A DNA stretch of 64,000 nt from Streptomyces sp. NBC_01268 (GCF_036240795.1 NZ_CP108454.1:5578001-5642000), one strand, 5' to 3'. Shown: positions 8,243-16,103, counted from the stretch's first letter. A program made the numbers and translations. The notes: generated from the sequence alone by a model not told the origin.

Positions 8243-9791
8243 CAGGGGCCCCCTCTGCTCCGGTCAGGGTCGGGTCAGCAGTCGGCCCCATGGCGTTCTC
8301 ACCGAGAATCGCCTCGACCTCGGCCTTGACCTGCTTGTCGTCCCAGTCGGGGTGCATGAGCCGCACCTTGGTGTCGGTCGACGCCGCAACCGCCCGGTTC
8401 AGCAGCTCTACCGTGGCGGCGAGCTCCCCACTGGACTCACTGATCGAGTCCTCGAACTCGACCTTCGGCGGCTCGCTGACGTCGAGGCCCTGGACTCCGA
8501 ACCGGGGTCCTGCCTCAACTGCAAGGAGGGCGCCGGTGATGTCCGAGATGGCCGGGATTCCGTAGAGCGACTTCTTGGCCCGGGTCATCAGGGTCCGGCG
8601 CTGCCGGGCCCGAATCTCTGTGGCGGTCACCGCGCTGCCCTCGCCGGTTTCACCGAACGTGGCGGCGGAGTAGCCGGACTGGTGAGCCGCCTGCTCAACG
8701 AGCGCCGAGCACGACTCGCGGTGCTCGGCGACGCGGATCGCGAACTGGACAGGGGTGATCGGGTTGGGGTCACCCGCGCGCGGGAGCATGTTCAGGCCCG
8801 CGTAGACCTCTCGGTCCTCGTTCCATGCCGCGCCCTGGCCGGGGCCCTGGGACTGGAGGAGGGCGTCGGCGACGACGATGCGGCCCTTGCCGAGGCGGAT
8901 GTCCCGCATCCACGACGACCACGCCTCGTCAAGGGCGTCGAGGATGCCCTCGATGCCCTGGAAGTCGGACTGCCCCCAGTACGCAGCGGACGGGATGTGA
9001 CGCCAGCTGCGGGCCGGCCGGACGTTCGGCATGTACGAGGCGGTGAGGTGATCGGGCGCGCCGGTATCCAGGCCGCCGTTCGCGTCGACCTCGGCCGCGA
9101 GCGGAGCCGTGGCCGGGTGGTCCTGGAGCGGCCGGGCGGCGCCGAGCGACGTCGCTGAACCCTCGTAGAGGCCGTGGTAGATCCGGCCCTTCTCGTGGCG
9201 TTCCAGGTGCCGGAACACCCGGCGGCCGGTCGGGTCCTCCGGGTCTGCCAGGACGGTCCAGAAAGTGACTGCGACGAGCTTGCCGTATCGAAACTCGGGG
9301 ACGGCCCGGTCGGCGGCGACGGTGTCGATCCACGGCCGGTCCGAGACCTCCTCGTCCCACACCACGCGGTAGTAGGCGCCGCCAAGGGCCGCGCACAGCT
9401 CGCCAGACTCCAGCAGCGTCGGGTGCAGGCCGTTCTCGACGAGGTCGTCGAGCCGGGCCTGGGTGGTGTCGTCGTCGCTGATCAGCTTCGGCGGCTCCGA
9501 GAACAGCAGACCGGACGAGGTCCGGGCGATGTCCCCGGCCAGCGGGATGTGCAACTTCGTACGCCGCTCTCCGGCCGGGGTCGGCGTACCCCACCAAGTG
9601 CGCGCGATCCACCCGCGGACGCCACCGGCGTACTGGGCGGGCCGGTTGGGGGTGCCGATGGCGCCGCGGTTGGTGTAGCGCTGCTCCAGGCGGTCGGGTT
9701 CGGCGGAGTACCAGGCGTCCCAGTCGGCGAGGTCGGATTGGACGATCGGGTCGATCGGCGGCCAGGTCATGTCGCTGGTGGGCAGGGGCAT
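8202..9791 (-). CDS. Portal protein, SPP1 gp6-like
   Basis: The 529-residue product has the size and features of portal proteins: an N-terminal part with KLHIPLAGDIARTSSGLLFS, a central IVVADALLQSQG and a helical segment with VTATEIRARQRRTLMTRAKK (stem and crown region), then an acidic C-terminus. The ATG at 9791 shares a base with the upstream stop (TGATG). It would form the dodecameric DNA channel at one capsid vertex and bind the terminase. It lies just downstream of the large terminase gene. Confidence 0.85.
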   Translation of the reverse strand: MPLPTSDMTWPPIDPIVQSDLADWDAWYSAEPDRLEQRYTNRGAIGTPNRPAQYAGGVRGWIARTWWGTPTPAGERRTKLHIPLAGDIARTSSGLLFSEPPKLISDDDTTQARLDDLVENGLHPTLLESGELCAALGGAYYRVVWDEEVSDRPWIDTVAADRAVPEFRYGKLVAVTFWTVLADPEDPTGRRVFRHLERHEKGRIYHGLYEGSATSLGAARPLQDHPATAPLAAEVDANGGLDTGAPDHLTASYMPNVRPARSWRHIPSAAYWGQSDFQGIEGILDALDEAWSSWMRDIRLGKGRIVVADALLQSQGPGQGAAWNEDREVYAGLNMLPRAGDPNPITPVQFAIRVAEHRESCSALVEQAAHQSGYSAATFGETGEGSAVTATEIRARQRRTLMTRAKKSLYGIPAISDITGALLAVEAGPRFGVQGLDVSEPPKVEFEDSISESSGELAATVELLNRAVAASTDTKVRLMHPDWDDKQVKAEVEAILGENAMGPTADPTLTGAEGAPGAGFPSDGGGSRP

Positions 9792-9940
9792 CAGGCGCGC
9801 TCCTTCTCCATCAGCAGATTGGCGATAGCCAGCCATGAGCAGGCGAGTTGGTCGAGGCGCTCCATGAGCGCGAGGTTGGTCTCGGTCTCGGCGGCCTGAA
9901 GCAGCCGCATGGCGTTCTGGATGGCCTCGTCGACGGTCAT
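9791..9940 (-). CDS. Small helical protein between terminase and portal
   Basis: A 49-residue product (MTVDEAIQNAMRLLQAAETE) coupled on both sides: its ATGA overlaps the terminase stop and its TGA shares a base with the portal ATG. It is predicted almost entirely helical and acidic. I do not recognise it. The tight double overlap and the absence of any other frame in this gap support that it is a real gene. It may act with packaging or neck assembly, which is inference from position. Confidence 0.65.
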   Translation of the reverse strand: MTVDEAIQNAMRLLQAAETETNLALMERLDQLACSWLAIANLLMEKERA

Positions 9941-11211
9941 GCGGCCACCTCCAGGGTCGGGATGTGTGGCCGCCACAGGGCCTCGGTCGTGCGGACGCCG
10001 TAGCGAAGCGCGTCGCAGGAGTGGTCTTCGAGCTTGATCGGCTTGTCCTCGCCCTTCTCCGCCGCCTCGTCGTCCCACGAGTAGCCGGGAAGCTCCTCGA
10101 TCAGGCCGGCGGCGGACTCGTGGACGTAGAGCCGGTTCGAGGCGAAGAGTGTGGAGACGGTGCGGATGCCGTCGAGGACGCTGTTGTCGGCGGGGTTGAC
10201 GCCGGTGACACCGTCGCGGTGGAGCTGCTCGATGTACGAGGCGGCTGACGGGTCGACGATCGTCCACTCTGGTCGTACGCCGACCACGTTGCTGCCCGGG
10301 TGCGGCACGGCCTGCAGCCATGCCCGGCGGGCTGCGGAGTATTCGGCGTCGGTCTTCTTCCGGCGCTCCGCCCGTGAGTCCCAGCGGTACTCGGACGCCA
10401 CGTATAGGTTCATGTCCGTGCCGAGCCCGATCAGCAGGTCGGCGTACGGGTTGGTCGTGCCGTAGTCGATCGCGTCGCACAACCAGCGGGACATGGGTGG
10501 CAGCGTCTTCACGATGTGCCGTGTGTCGTCGAAGGCCTCGTAGATCGCGCCCTCGGCTTGGACCCAGTGGCCGAGGATGTTCCGTCGGTAGAACAGGCCG
10601 GTGTACGTCGCCTTTAGGGCAGCGACATAGTCGGCGGGGAGGAACGGGTTGTCGTCGAGGGTGAAGTGCCAGGACCGCAGGCGGGTCGCCTCCGCACGCT
10701 TCATGTACTCGCGGCGCGCCCAGTGCCCGGGGTTGTCAGGGTTTGTGGTCGTGAAGATCTGCGCGCCTTCGACGGAGCAGCGGGCGACGAGCTGGTCGAA
10801 GAAGGTGCGGGGGAGGGTGGTCAGCTCGTCGACGTACGCGCCAGCGCAGGTCATGCCGCGGACCTTCGGTTCGGCCTTCGCGTCGTTCGCGCCGAGGATG
10901 TGCACGGCGCGGCCCATGATGATGGCCATGGGGGCGCCGTTGTTGGCGACGGTCTGGCTTGCGAGGGGCCCGAAGATGTCCGGGTTGGTGAGCGGGGCGA
11001 TGACGTTGCGGTAGAGGCTGTCGCGGGTGCGGCCGACCATGACGAGTTCGCCGCCGGTGGGGGCGTTGGCGACGTAGATCAGCCAGCGGAGCAGTGACGC
11101 GATCGTCTTCCCGGACCGGACTGAGCCCTCCCACAGGTTGATGCGGGAGGTCGACTGGACGATGGACAGGATCTGCTTGCGGGACAGCGGGAGGGCGTCA
11201 AGGAGACTCAC
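9937..11211 (-). CDS. terL: Terminase large subunit
   Basis: The 424-residue product has the packaging ATPase motifs: Walker A GSVRSGKT at residues 29-36, Walker B in AGAYVDEL, and a coupling-type TTNPDNPGHW motif. The C-terminal nuclease part shows acidic residues in DAIDYGTTNPYA, in a TIVDPSAASYIEQL strand and in DHSCDALRYG. It pumps DNA into the procapsid and cuts concatemers. It overlaps the small subunit gene by 14 bases. Confidence 0.93.
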   Translation of the reverse strand: MSLLDALPLSRKQILSIVQSTSRINLWEGSVRSGKTIASLLRWLIYVANAPTGGELVMVGRTRDSLYRNVIAPLTNPDIFGPLASQTVANNGAPMAIIMGRAVHILGANDAKAEPKVRGMTCAGAYVDELTTLPRTFFDQLVARCSVEGAQIFTTTNPDNPGHWARREYMKRAEATRLRSWHFTLDDNPFLPADYVAALKATYTGLFYRRNILGHWVQAEGAIYEAFDDTRHIVKTLPPMSRWLCDAIDYGTTNPYADLLIGLGTDMNLYVASEYRWDSRAERRKKTDAEYSAARRAWLQAVPHPGSNVVGVRPEWTIVDPSAASYIEQLHRDGVTGVNPADNSVLDGIRTVSTLFASNRLYVHESAAGLIEELPGYSWDDEAAEKGEDKPIKLEDHSCDALRYGVRTTEALWRPHIPTLEVAA

Positions 11212-11740
11212 CTTCCGCCTCCCCGCTGGCGGCGTCCTCCGCCTGGATCTGCTGCGCCACCTCCGCCAGGCCCTGGAACAGCTTGCCGACCATGGAGCGG
11301 GCCTCTGCGGCGCCGCTGTCGGCGGCGGGCGGGACGAGGCGCACGGACTGGGCGGCGGCGTTGGTGGCGGCGGCCATCAGGGCGCGCTTGTCAGCGGCGA
11401 GCGGCTCGTCGATGACGGCGCTGTTGTAGGTGTGGTCCTTGCCGCCGAAGGAGTGGATCGTGGCCTCCTCCCAGACCTGCTCGGACAGGCGGAGGGCGTC
11501 GTCCATGAGGGCGTCGGCGAGGATGGCGCGCTTCTCGGCGAGCTGGGCGACCCGGTGGCGGGTGGCCTCTTCGGCCATGGTGGTGTCGAATTCGAGGCCG
11601 AGGCGCGCGGCGATGACGGACACGGTGCGCTGCCCGCGGCCGATGCGGCGCGCGATCTCGTTGCGGCCGAGGCCCTGGCCGTGGAGCTCGCGGACCTTCT
11701 CCTCGTCGGCTTCGGTGACGCGGGCGTGTTGTCCTCCCAC
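11198..11740 (-). CDS. terS: Terminase small subunit
   Basis: The 180-residue product starts at GTG 11740 behind GGAGGTG. Residues about 10-50 form a helix-turn-helix of the Hin/Trp-repressor kind (VRELHGQGLGRNEIARRIG, then GQRTVSVIAARLG), which would bind the packaging site. The rest is helical, with a likely oligomerisation region, and ends in an acidic tail (EDAASGEAEGESP). It lies immediately upstream of terL, as expected. Confidence 0.85.
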   Translation of the reverse strand: MGGQHARVTEADEEKVRELHGQGLGRNEIARRIGRGQRTVSVIAARLGLEFDTTMAEEATRHRVAQLAEKRAILADALMDDALRLSEQVWEEATIHSFGGKDHTYNSAVIDEPLAADKRALMAAATNAAAQSVRLVPPAADSGAAEARSMVGKLFQGLAEVAQQIQAEDAASGEAEGESP

Positions 11741-11750
11741 GGTGCACCTC

Positions 11751-11973
11751 CTACGCGGGTTCGGGGCCGATGTTCTCCAGGCGGAGGCGCCACGGGTACA
11801 GGGTGTGGGCGTACACCTTGCCGGGGTTGGTGCCCTGGTGGGCGAGGACGACGGTGACCTTGCCGGTGCCGTCGATGTCGCCAGCGCCGACGGTGAAGAA
11901 CTCGGCGCTCATGTAGGGCCTGCGGGACGGTGCCGGTCACGGTCACGGTGGGGGTGCCGTCGGGGAAGGACAT
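11751..11973 (-). pseudogene. Short virion-type gene apparently split by a frameshift
   Basis: Translation should start at ATG 11973, which has a strong GGAGGTG, and reads MSFPDGTPTVTVTGTVPQ, a pattern common in actinophage proteins. That frame then turns into a basic nonsense stretch running into terS. From ATG 11912 a different frame reads a convincing protein (MSAEFFTVGAGDIDGTGKVT, later VYAHTLYPWRLRLEN) and stops at 11751, 10 bases before terS. A single +1 shift near 11912-11920 would join them into one protein of about 73 residues. It may be a pseudogene, two overlapping small genes, or a sequence error. Confidence 0.4.
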
Positions 11974-11994
11974 GGGCACCTCCGGGCATGAGAA

Positions 11995-12024
11995 AGGCCC
12001 CGACACGGGGGAGGGTCGGGGCCT
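11995..12024 (-). terminator. Hairpin terminator between accessory and packaging genes
   Basis: A perfect 10-base stem (AGGCCCCGAC at 11995-12004 pairing with 12015-12024) with a 10-base loop lies in the 187-base gap before the structural genes. No long T run follows on either strand, as is usual in Streptomyces. It could end the upstream leftward transcript before the late genes. Confidence 0.6.
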
Positions 12025-12160
12025 GCTGTCTCCGAGGGGTCTCTGCCCCGCTGAGCGGGAGGGTCCAGTTGCCTGGTCCTGACTGATCCTCGGCAGTTGG
12101 TTCCGGGCACGCCGGAAGCGCCTTCAATGTAGACGAGACGGCTCGTCTCCCGCAAGCGGT

Positions 12161-12796
12161 TCAGTGCACGTCGCCGCGGACGCCCTCGCCGAACAGGCCG
12201 TCGGTGTACGTCACGTACGCCGGGGTGAACTTGCCCTTCCCCGTGATGACGCCCGTGGCCTTTTCCCCGCGTGCGAGCTTCATGAGGTCCATCTGGTTCT
12301 CGTCCTCGCCGAGTTCGGCCTGGTGCTTCGCGCCGGTGCTGTCGGTGATCGTGAAGTACAGCGGGTTGGTGCTGATCGGCTTCTCGGCGCTCACGTTGGT
12401 GATGGTCACGGTGACGCTCGTGTACGCGCCGCCGTCGTGGAGGACGCTCGGCGCGAACGAGGTCTTCCTCGCCGTGACCGTGACCGGCGCCTTCTCGGCG
12501 GGCTCCTCGGCCGGCGGCGCCGCGCTGCTCTTCGTAGGCGCGGGCGCCGCGGACCGGGTGGACTTCGGACCGGCCTTGTCGTCGCTGCTGCCGCTGCTCA
12601 CCATGGCGCCGACGACGCCGAGGATGACCAGCAGGCCGAAGATCGAGCCCAGGACGATCGCGACGATCGCACCAGCCCCGAGACCCTTCTTCGGCGGCGG
12701 AGGCCCGTACGGTCCGCCGGGGTAGGGCTGGGCGGACGGCGGCCCCCACTGCTGGCCGTGCTGGGGCTGCTGGGGCGGGTACGGCGGCTGCGTCAC
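12161..12796 (-). CDS. Membrane-anchored DUF4352-like protein
   Basis: The 211-residue product has a Pro/Gln/Gly-rich cytoplasmic start (PPYPPQQPQHGQQWGPP), one strong membrane helix at about residues 40-68 (AGAIVAIVLGSIFGLLVILG), a Ser/Ala/Pro-rich linker, and a C-terminal beta domain with TSVTVTITNVSAEKPIS typical of DUF4352 proteins. It looks like a host cell-surface protein rather than a virion part. It is isolated by terminators on both sides, which fits a moron expressed on its own. The function in the lysogen is unknown. Confidence 0.7.
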   Translation of the reverse strand: MTQPPYPPQQPQHGQQWGPPSAQPYPGGPYGPPPPKKGLGAGAIVAIVLGSIFGLLVILGVVGAMVSSGSSDDKAGPKSTRSAAPAPTKSSAAPPAEEPAEKAPVTVTARKTSFAPSVLHDGGAYTSVTVTITNVSAEKPISTNPLYFTITDSTGAKHQAELGEDENQMDLMKLARGEKATGVITGKGKFTPAYVTYTDGLFGEGVRGDVH

Positions 12797-12892
12797 GGTG
12801 TCCTCGCTACTGCTGGTGATGCTGTGGCGGAAGCGTGAACGTATCGTGCGCGCGGCACCGCGGGGAGGGATATGCGGAATCGGGACACGCGA

Positions 12893-12922
12893 AAGCCCGC
12901 CGGGCGCTGTTCCGGCGGGCTT
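12893..12922 (-). terminator. Hairpin terminator
   Basis: An 11-base stem (AAGCCCGCCGG at 12893-12903 with 12912-12922) sits between the stop of the 99-residue gene and the start of the DUF4352 gene, so it probably separates their transcripts. Confidence 0.65.
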
Positions 12923-12937
12923 CGGTTGTGTAGCAGT

Positions 12938-13237
12938 TCAGCTGAGCTTGTTCTTGTGGGCGGACCAGTGGAGCACCGCGACGGTGGCGTCCTGGGGCAA
13001 GCCAGCACGCTCCTTGGCCGCCTTGAGGATCGTGACCATCAGGTCCTGGCGCGTGGTGCCCGGGATGGGGTCGATGAGCCCGTCGAAGGTGAGGGTGCGC
13101 AGGGTCTGGTCGACGGTCATCGTCACTCGGGTGGTGCCAGGTACTACGCCGACCTGGTGCCCGGTTTCCTTGCTCCATTGAATGGTCATGAGGCAGTGCA
13201 TCTGCGGCAGGGGCTTGGACTTCTTCTTGTCGGTCAC
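12938..13237 (-). CDS. Hypothetical prophage protein, 99 residues
   Basis: I do not recognise this protein. It starts at GTG 13237 (VTDKKKSKPLPQMHCLMTIQ), with a Lys-rich start, then beta strands (TTRVTMTVDQTLRTLTFDG) and a helix with LMVTILKAAKERAGLPQDA, ending in AVLHWSAHKNKLS. It may be a small nucleic-acid-binding or regulatory protein given its charge. It lies 37 bases downstream of the micro-gene at 13275. Confidence 0.6.
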   Translation of the reverse strand: MTDKKKSKPLPQMHCLMTIQWSKETGHQVGVVPGTTRVTMTVDQTLRTLTFDGLIDPIPGTTRQDLMVTILKAAKERAGLPQDATVAVLHWSAHKNKLS

Positions 13238-13274
13238 GGGGGCATCCTGTCGTGGTGTGTGCTGTTGAGGGAAG

Positions 13275-13328
13275 TCAGTGGCCGCAGTGGGGCTTGGTCC
13301 ACCATGCACAGTCCTTGCAGTACTCCAT
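13275..13328 (-). CDS. 17-residue Cys/His micro-protein
   Basis: This frame encodes MEYCKDCAWWTKPHCGH. Its ATG shares a base with the stop of the upstream gene (TGATG), and GGAG lies eight bases before the start. The order C-x2-C-x7-H-C-x-H gives enough ligands for one zinc ion. It is far too short for usual gene calls, and no homologue is known to me, so it rests on the coupling, ribosome site and ligand spacing. Confidence 0.4.
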   Translation of the reverse strand: MEYCKDCAWWTKPHCGH

Positions 13329-13951
13329 CAGGCGCTCCTCGTGAGGGTCGTGGCGCGACGGCGTTGCGTCTCTGCGGGGTCGGTGACGACGATCCCTGCG
13401 TTGCCGATGTGGTCTACACGCAACCCCTCTCGGGGCCCCTCTTCCGGGGCGTTGTTGGTGTTGTTGTTGCTGGTCACGGCGCACCAACAACCGCCAGAGG
13501 GGGCGCCGCATGAGCGGGGGATGGCGGTCGCGTGCACGCCTTGCCCGACCTTCCCGCCCGTGCGAACTTCCTTGATCGGGATGCTGGCCTGCGCGAGAAG
13601 CGCCCGGAGCGGCTTCGTGTCGGGCAGGCCGGCGGCATCGGCAAGCTGCGTGAGGCGGACGTTCGCGGCGGCGTTGGGGGACAGCTCGTGGAGGAGGCCG
13701 ATGATGTCGACGGTGTCCTCGTCGGCCTCGTCGTCGGCGCGTCCGCGCCGCCCGGCGACGAGCGCGCGGGCCCGCCGGAGGCCCGCTGCGGTGAGCAACC
13801 CTGCGGCGTAGTACGCGGTCTCGGGGACGGTGACGGCGATCGTCCCAGCGAACGTGATGCCGATGGCGAGCAGGCAGCCCTTCGCGGCGCGCTGGCTGGG
13901 CTCCTCCCGCGCGTCTGCGGTCTGTTCGTCGGCCTGCTGTTCGGGGGTCAT
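13328..13951 (-). CDS. Membrane protein with C-terminal winged-helix-like domain
   Basis: The 207-residue product starts MTPEQQADEQTADAREEPSQ, coupled by ATGA to the upstream membrane gene. A hydrophobic segment at residues about 24-55 (GCLLAIGITFAGTIAVTVP and following) probably forms one or two membrane helices. Residues about 80-150 (LLHELSPNAAANVRLTQLAD, then LRALLAQASIPIKEVRTGG) have the layout of a winged helix. Similar proteins occur in Streptomyces plasmids and integrative elements. The role may be in element transfer or regulation; this is inference. Confidence 0.55.
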   Translation of the reverse strand: MTPEQQADEQTADAREEPSQRAAKGCLLAIGITFAGTIAVTVPETAYYAAGLLTAAGLRRARALVAGRRGRADDEADEDTVDIIGLLHELSPNAAANVRLTQLADAAGLPDTKPLRALLAQASIPIKEVRTGGKVGQGVHATAIPRSCGAPSGGCWCAVTSNNNTNNAPEEGPREGLRVDHIGNAGIVVTDPAETQRRRATTLTRSA

Positions 13952-14454
13952 CCCATGGCCGCCGTGAATGCGGCCCCGGCGGCGTTGACGGCAGAGCCGA
14001 GCGGTACGGCGGCGATACCGGCGACGGTGCCGGAGAGGGCGAGCAGCGCGCCGGAGGAGGCGCCAGCGGCCAGCTTGCCGTTGGAGACCCGCGGAGCCCA
14101 CTTCCACAGGGCGATGAGGACGACGGTGAGCAGGAAGACAATCACGAAGCCGCCCTCGGTGAGGACGATGGGGTTGGCCCTGGTGGCGTTGCGGTCGGTA
14201 CCGCCGACACCCCAGACGAGGCCGACGTAGCCGGCGGCGTTCCCGGCCCAGATGGTGGCCCAGGTGGCGATGCCGAGGAGGGACCAGGCGGTGTAGGTGG
14301 CGAGGGCGGCGATCATGCCGTAGAGGTGCGCGAGGACGAAGGGGAGGAGGGCGGTGAGGTCGTGCTTCTCGGTGAACCACCAGCGGATGCCGAAGCCGAT
14401 GACGATGGCGCAGCCGATGACGATGCCGCCGAGGTTGATCACGGTGTACGGCAT
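13948..14454 (-). CDS. Integral membrane protein with about four helices
   Basis: The 168-residue product (MPYTVINLGGIVIGCAIVIG) has hydrophobic segments at roughly residues 5-25, 37-70, 100-118 and 130-160. It contains WWFTEKHDLTALLPFVLAHL, with an aromatic loop between helices. It is coupled to both neighbours by 1-4 base overlaps. It has no phage-typical signature and resembles Spd-type membrane proteins of Streptomyces conjugative elements in size and context, not by certain homology. Confidence 0.6.
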   Translation of the reverse strand: MPYTVINLGGIVIGCAIVIGFGIRWWFTEKHDLTALLPFVLAHLYGMIAALATYTAWSLLGIATWATIWAGNAAGYVGLVWGVGGTDRNATRANPIVLTEGGFVIVFLLTVVLIALWKWAPRVSNGKLAAGASSGALLALSGTVAGIAAVPLGSAVNAAGAAFTAAMG

Positions 14455-15419
14455 CAGACGGCCTTCCTGGGGGTGACGCGGGCGAGGGTGCGGGTGATGG
14501 TGTCGCGTCCGGTGTCCTGTCCGTGGATCTTGCGGACGTAGGACACGACCTTGTCCTTGTCGGTGATGCCGGACGCGACGGCTGTCCGGATGGTGTCCGC
14601 GATGGACTGTCCGGCGGGCGCAAGCGGGCGGACGGGTCGGACGCGGACAGGCACTGACCTGCTGTCCTTCGCGTCCGTGTCCTGGTCGAGGATGTCCTGG
14701 ACGGTGTCCATGTCCGTGTCGATCCCAGCTGCGGACAGGTGGCCGACGATGTCGTCGGCGTCCGCGTCCGGGAAGGTGTCGGCGGCGGCGCGGACAGCTG
14801 CCCGGATGGTGGTGTCCGTCCGCCTGTCCGGCGCGGTGTCCGTGTCCGGGGCTGCCAGGACGGCTGTCCGCTGGACGGGGTCGAGGAGGTCGAGGCGCGT
14901 CCCGACCGCGCTGCGCAGCGTGTTCCAGGAGCGGCCGGGGTACATGACCCAGCCGAGCAGGGGGATGTGCGGGAGGCGTTCGGCGATGAGTCCGCGGGCG
15001 GCTCGCTGTTCGTCGCGGACGTCGCGGCGGTGGAGCTCGAAGAGGAGCTCTACGCCTGCGGAGAGGGAGGCGAATCCGGCGCCGGCGGGCATGCCGCCGA
15101 TGTCGTGGCCGTGGTTCCAGTTGAGGATGCCGGCGACGGCAACGAAGGCGAGGAGGGAGAGGCGGGACATGCCGGCGGGGGTGCCGCGTTCGACGGCGCG
15201 GCGGGCGTAGGTGGCGCAGATGAGTCCGGCGGCGTCGAACATCACGCTCAGGGGCCAGGCGAGCCACGGGCGCATGCCCCACTGCTGCAGCTGGCCGGAG
15301 AGGGACCAGGCGGCGGCGATAAGGAGCATTCCGAGGACGACGCCCCAGGCGATGCGGATGGGCCAGGAAAGGCGCCGCCCGCTGCGGGGCGGCGCCGTCT
15401 GGTGGTACGGGGCGTGCAT
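14454..15419 (-). CDS. DUF2637 (SpdB-like) membrane protein
   Basis: The 321-residue product starts MHAPYHQTAPPRSGRRLSWP. Residues about 18-150 carry four hydrophobic helices with the DUF2637 pattern (WPLSVMFDAAGLICATYARR, then LSLLAFVAVAGILNWNHGHD). The C-terminal half is soluble, Asp/Thr/Arg-rich, and ends in a helix-turn-helix-like region (GITDKDKVVSYVRKIHG, then DTITRTLARVTPRKAV). DUF2637 proteins are typical of the spread (Spd) genes of Streptomyces plasmids and integrative elements and also occur in actinophages. It may couple DNA binding to the membrane. Confidence 0.7.
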   Translation of the reverse strand: MHAPYHQTAPPRSGRRLSWPIRIAWGVVLGMLLIAAAWSLSGQLQQWGMRPWLAWPLSVMFDAAGLICATYARRAVERGTPAGMSRLSLLAFVAVAGILNWNHGHDIGGMPAGAGFASLSAGVELLFELHRRDVRDEQRAARGLIAERLPHIPLLGWVMYPGRSWNTLRSAVGTRLDLLDPVQRTAVLAAPDTDTAPDRRTDTTIRAAVRAAADTFPDADADDIVGHLSAAGIDTDMDTVQDILDQDTDAKDSRSVPVRVRPVRPLAPAGQSIADTIRTAVASGITDKDKVVSYVRKIHGQDTGRDTITRTLARVTPRKAV

Positions 15420-15709
15420 CAGGCGGTCGCTCCCTCGGCGATGAGGCGGAGGCGTGCGGCGTAGACGTCGCGGGTGTCGCCGGGGCGGATGGGCGGGAGG
15501 GAGTCGACGAGCTTGCGCTCGACGGTGTCGGCCCAGGCGCTGGAGCCGTACATGGCTTCGGTGACGACGAGGGCCTGTGCGAGGACGAGGGGCTCGTCGA
15601 CGGCGTGGGTGGCGTGTTTCGCGGTGAGGCGGTCGGCGAGGTCGAGAAGCAACAGGTAGGTGCGGTCGGGGGTGCCGATGGTGTGGGGCTGCTGGGTACG
15701 GTGTCCCAT
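15419..15709 (-). CDS. Hypothetical helical protein, first gene of the Spd-like operon
   Basis: A 96-residue protein (MGHRTQQPHTIGTPDRTYLL) that is mostly helical and has no family I recognise. It is the promoter-proximal gene of five coupled leftward genes that end with the micro-gene at 13275. The start has GAGG nine bases upstream, and its stop shares a base with the DUF2637 ATG. A perfect palindrome lies 100 bases upstream, so expression may be under a repressor. Confidence 0.6.
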   Translation of the reverse strand: MGHRTQQPHTIGTPDRTYLLLLDLADRLTAKHATHAVDEPLVLAQALVVTEAMYGSSAWADTVERKLVDSLPPIRPGDTRDVYAARLRLIAEGATA

Positions 15710-15742
15710 GGCGGGTCCTCCTGGTAGGCAGGTGGATCGGCT

Positions 15743-15777
15743 GGCCCCGGCGGAGTTGCACCTCCGGCCGGGGCCGT
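15743..15777 (-). promoter_or_regulatory. GC-rich leader hairpin upstream of the Spd-like operon
   Basis: An inverted repeat with arms around GGCCCCGGC and GCCGGGGCC lies between the palindromic operator and the 15709 start codon. It would be transcribed as a 5' leader hairpin of the leftward operon, or act as a terminator for transcripts entering from the right. Function is not settled by the sequence. Confidence 0.4.
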
Positions 15778-15808
15778 CTTCGTTGTGCCGGTTCGACCGT
15801 AGCGAGAA

Positions 15809-15827
15809 GTGTGGACAATGTCCACAC
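15809..15827. promoter_or_regulatory. 19-bp perfect palindrome, likely operator
   Basis: GTGTGGACA-A-TGTCCACAC is a perfect inverted repeat of nine bases around one central base. It lies in the only divergent intergenic region of this part of the prophage, 20 bases before the rightward HTH gene start and 100 bases before the leftward Spd-like operon. It probably binds a dimeric regulator, perhaps the 83-residue HTH protein encoded next to it. Confidence 0.65.
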
Positions 15828-15846
15828 CTCGCGGGAGGATGTACCC

Positions 15847-16098
15847 ATGCCCGTTACCCCGGAGAGTGAGGAGCCGCGGGAGACCATGACCATTCCGAAG
15901 CTCGCGGAGCGGGTGGGCCGCAGCCGCACGCTCATCCACCGGCTCGCGACGAACCCGAAGGAGGGCTGGCCGGCGCCCACGTTCCGCCCGGGCTCGTCCC
16001 GGCCGGAGTACCCGGTGAAGTGGTTCGACGAGTACTGGGCGAAGCGTCAGGCGGGCATGACGCAGGGCCGCCGCACCGACCTGAAGCCGAAGGAGTGA
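15847..16098 (+). CDS. Small HTH protein, excisionase/AlpA-type
   Basis: I chose ATG 15847, which follows GGGAGGA, giving 83 residues; a longer frame from 15811 would run through the palindrome. The segment MTIPKLAERVGRSRTLIHRL is a helix-turn-helix and is followed by a wing-like PEYPVKWFDEYWAKRQAG, the layout of MerR-type excisionases and AlpA proteins. It reads rightward against the main prophage direction. It may regulate the divergent Spd-like operon through the adjoining palindrome. Confidence 0.65.
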   Translation: MPVTPESEEPRETMTIPKLAERVGRSRTLIHRLATNPKEGWPAPTFRPGSSRPEYPVKWFDEYWAKRQAGMTQGRRTDLKPKE

Positions 16099-16103
16099 GC
16101 AGC

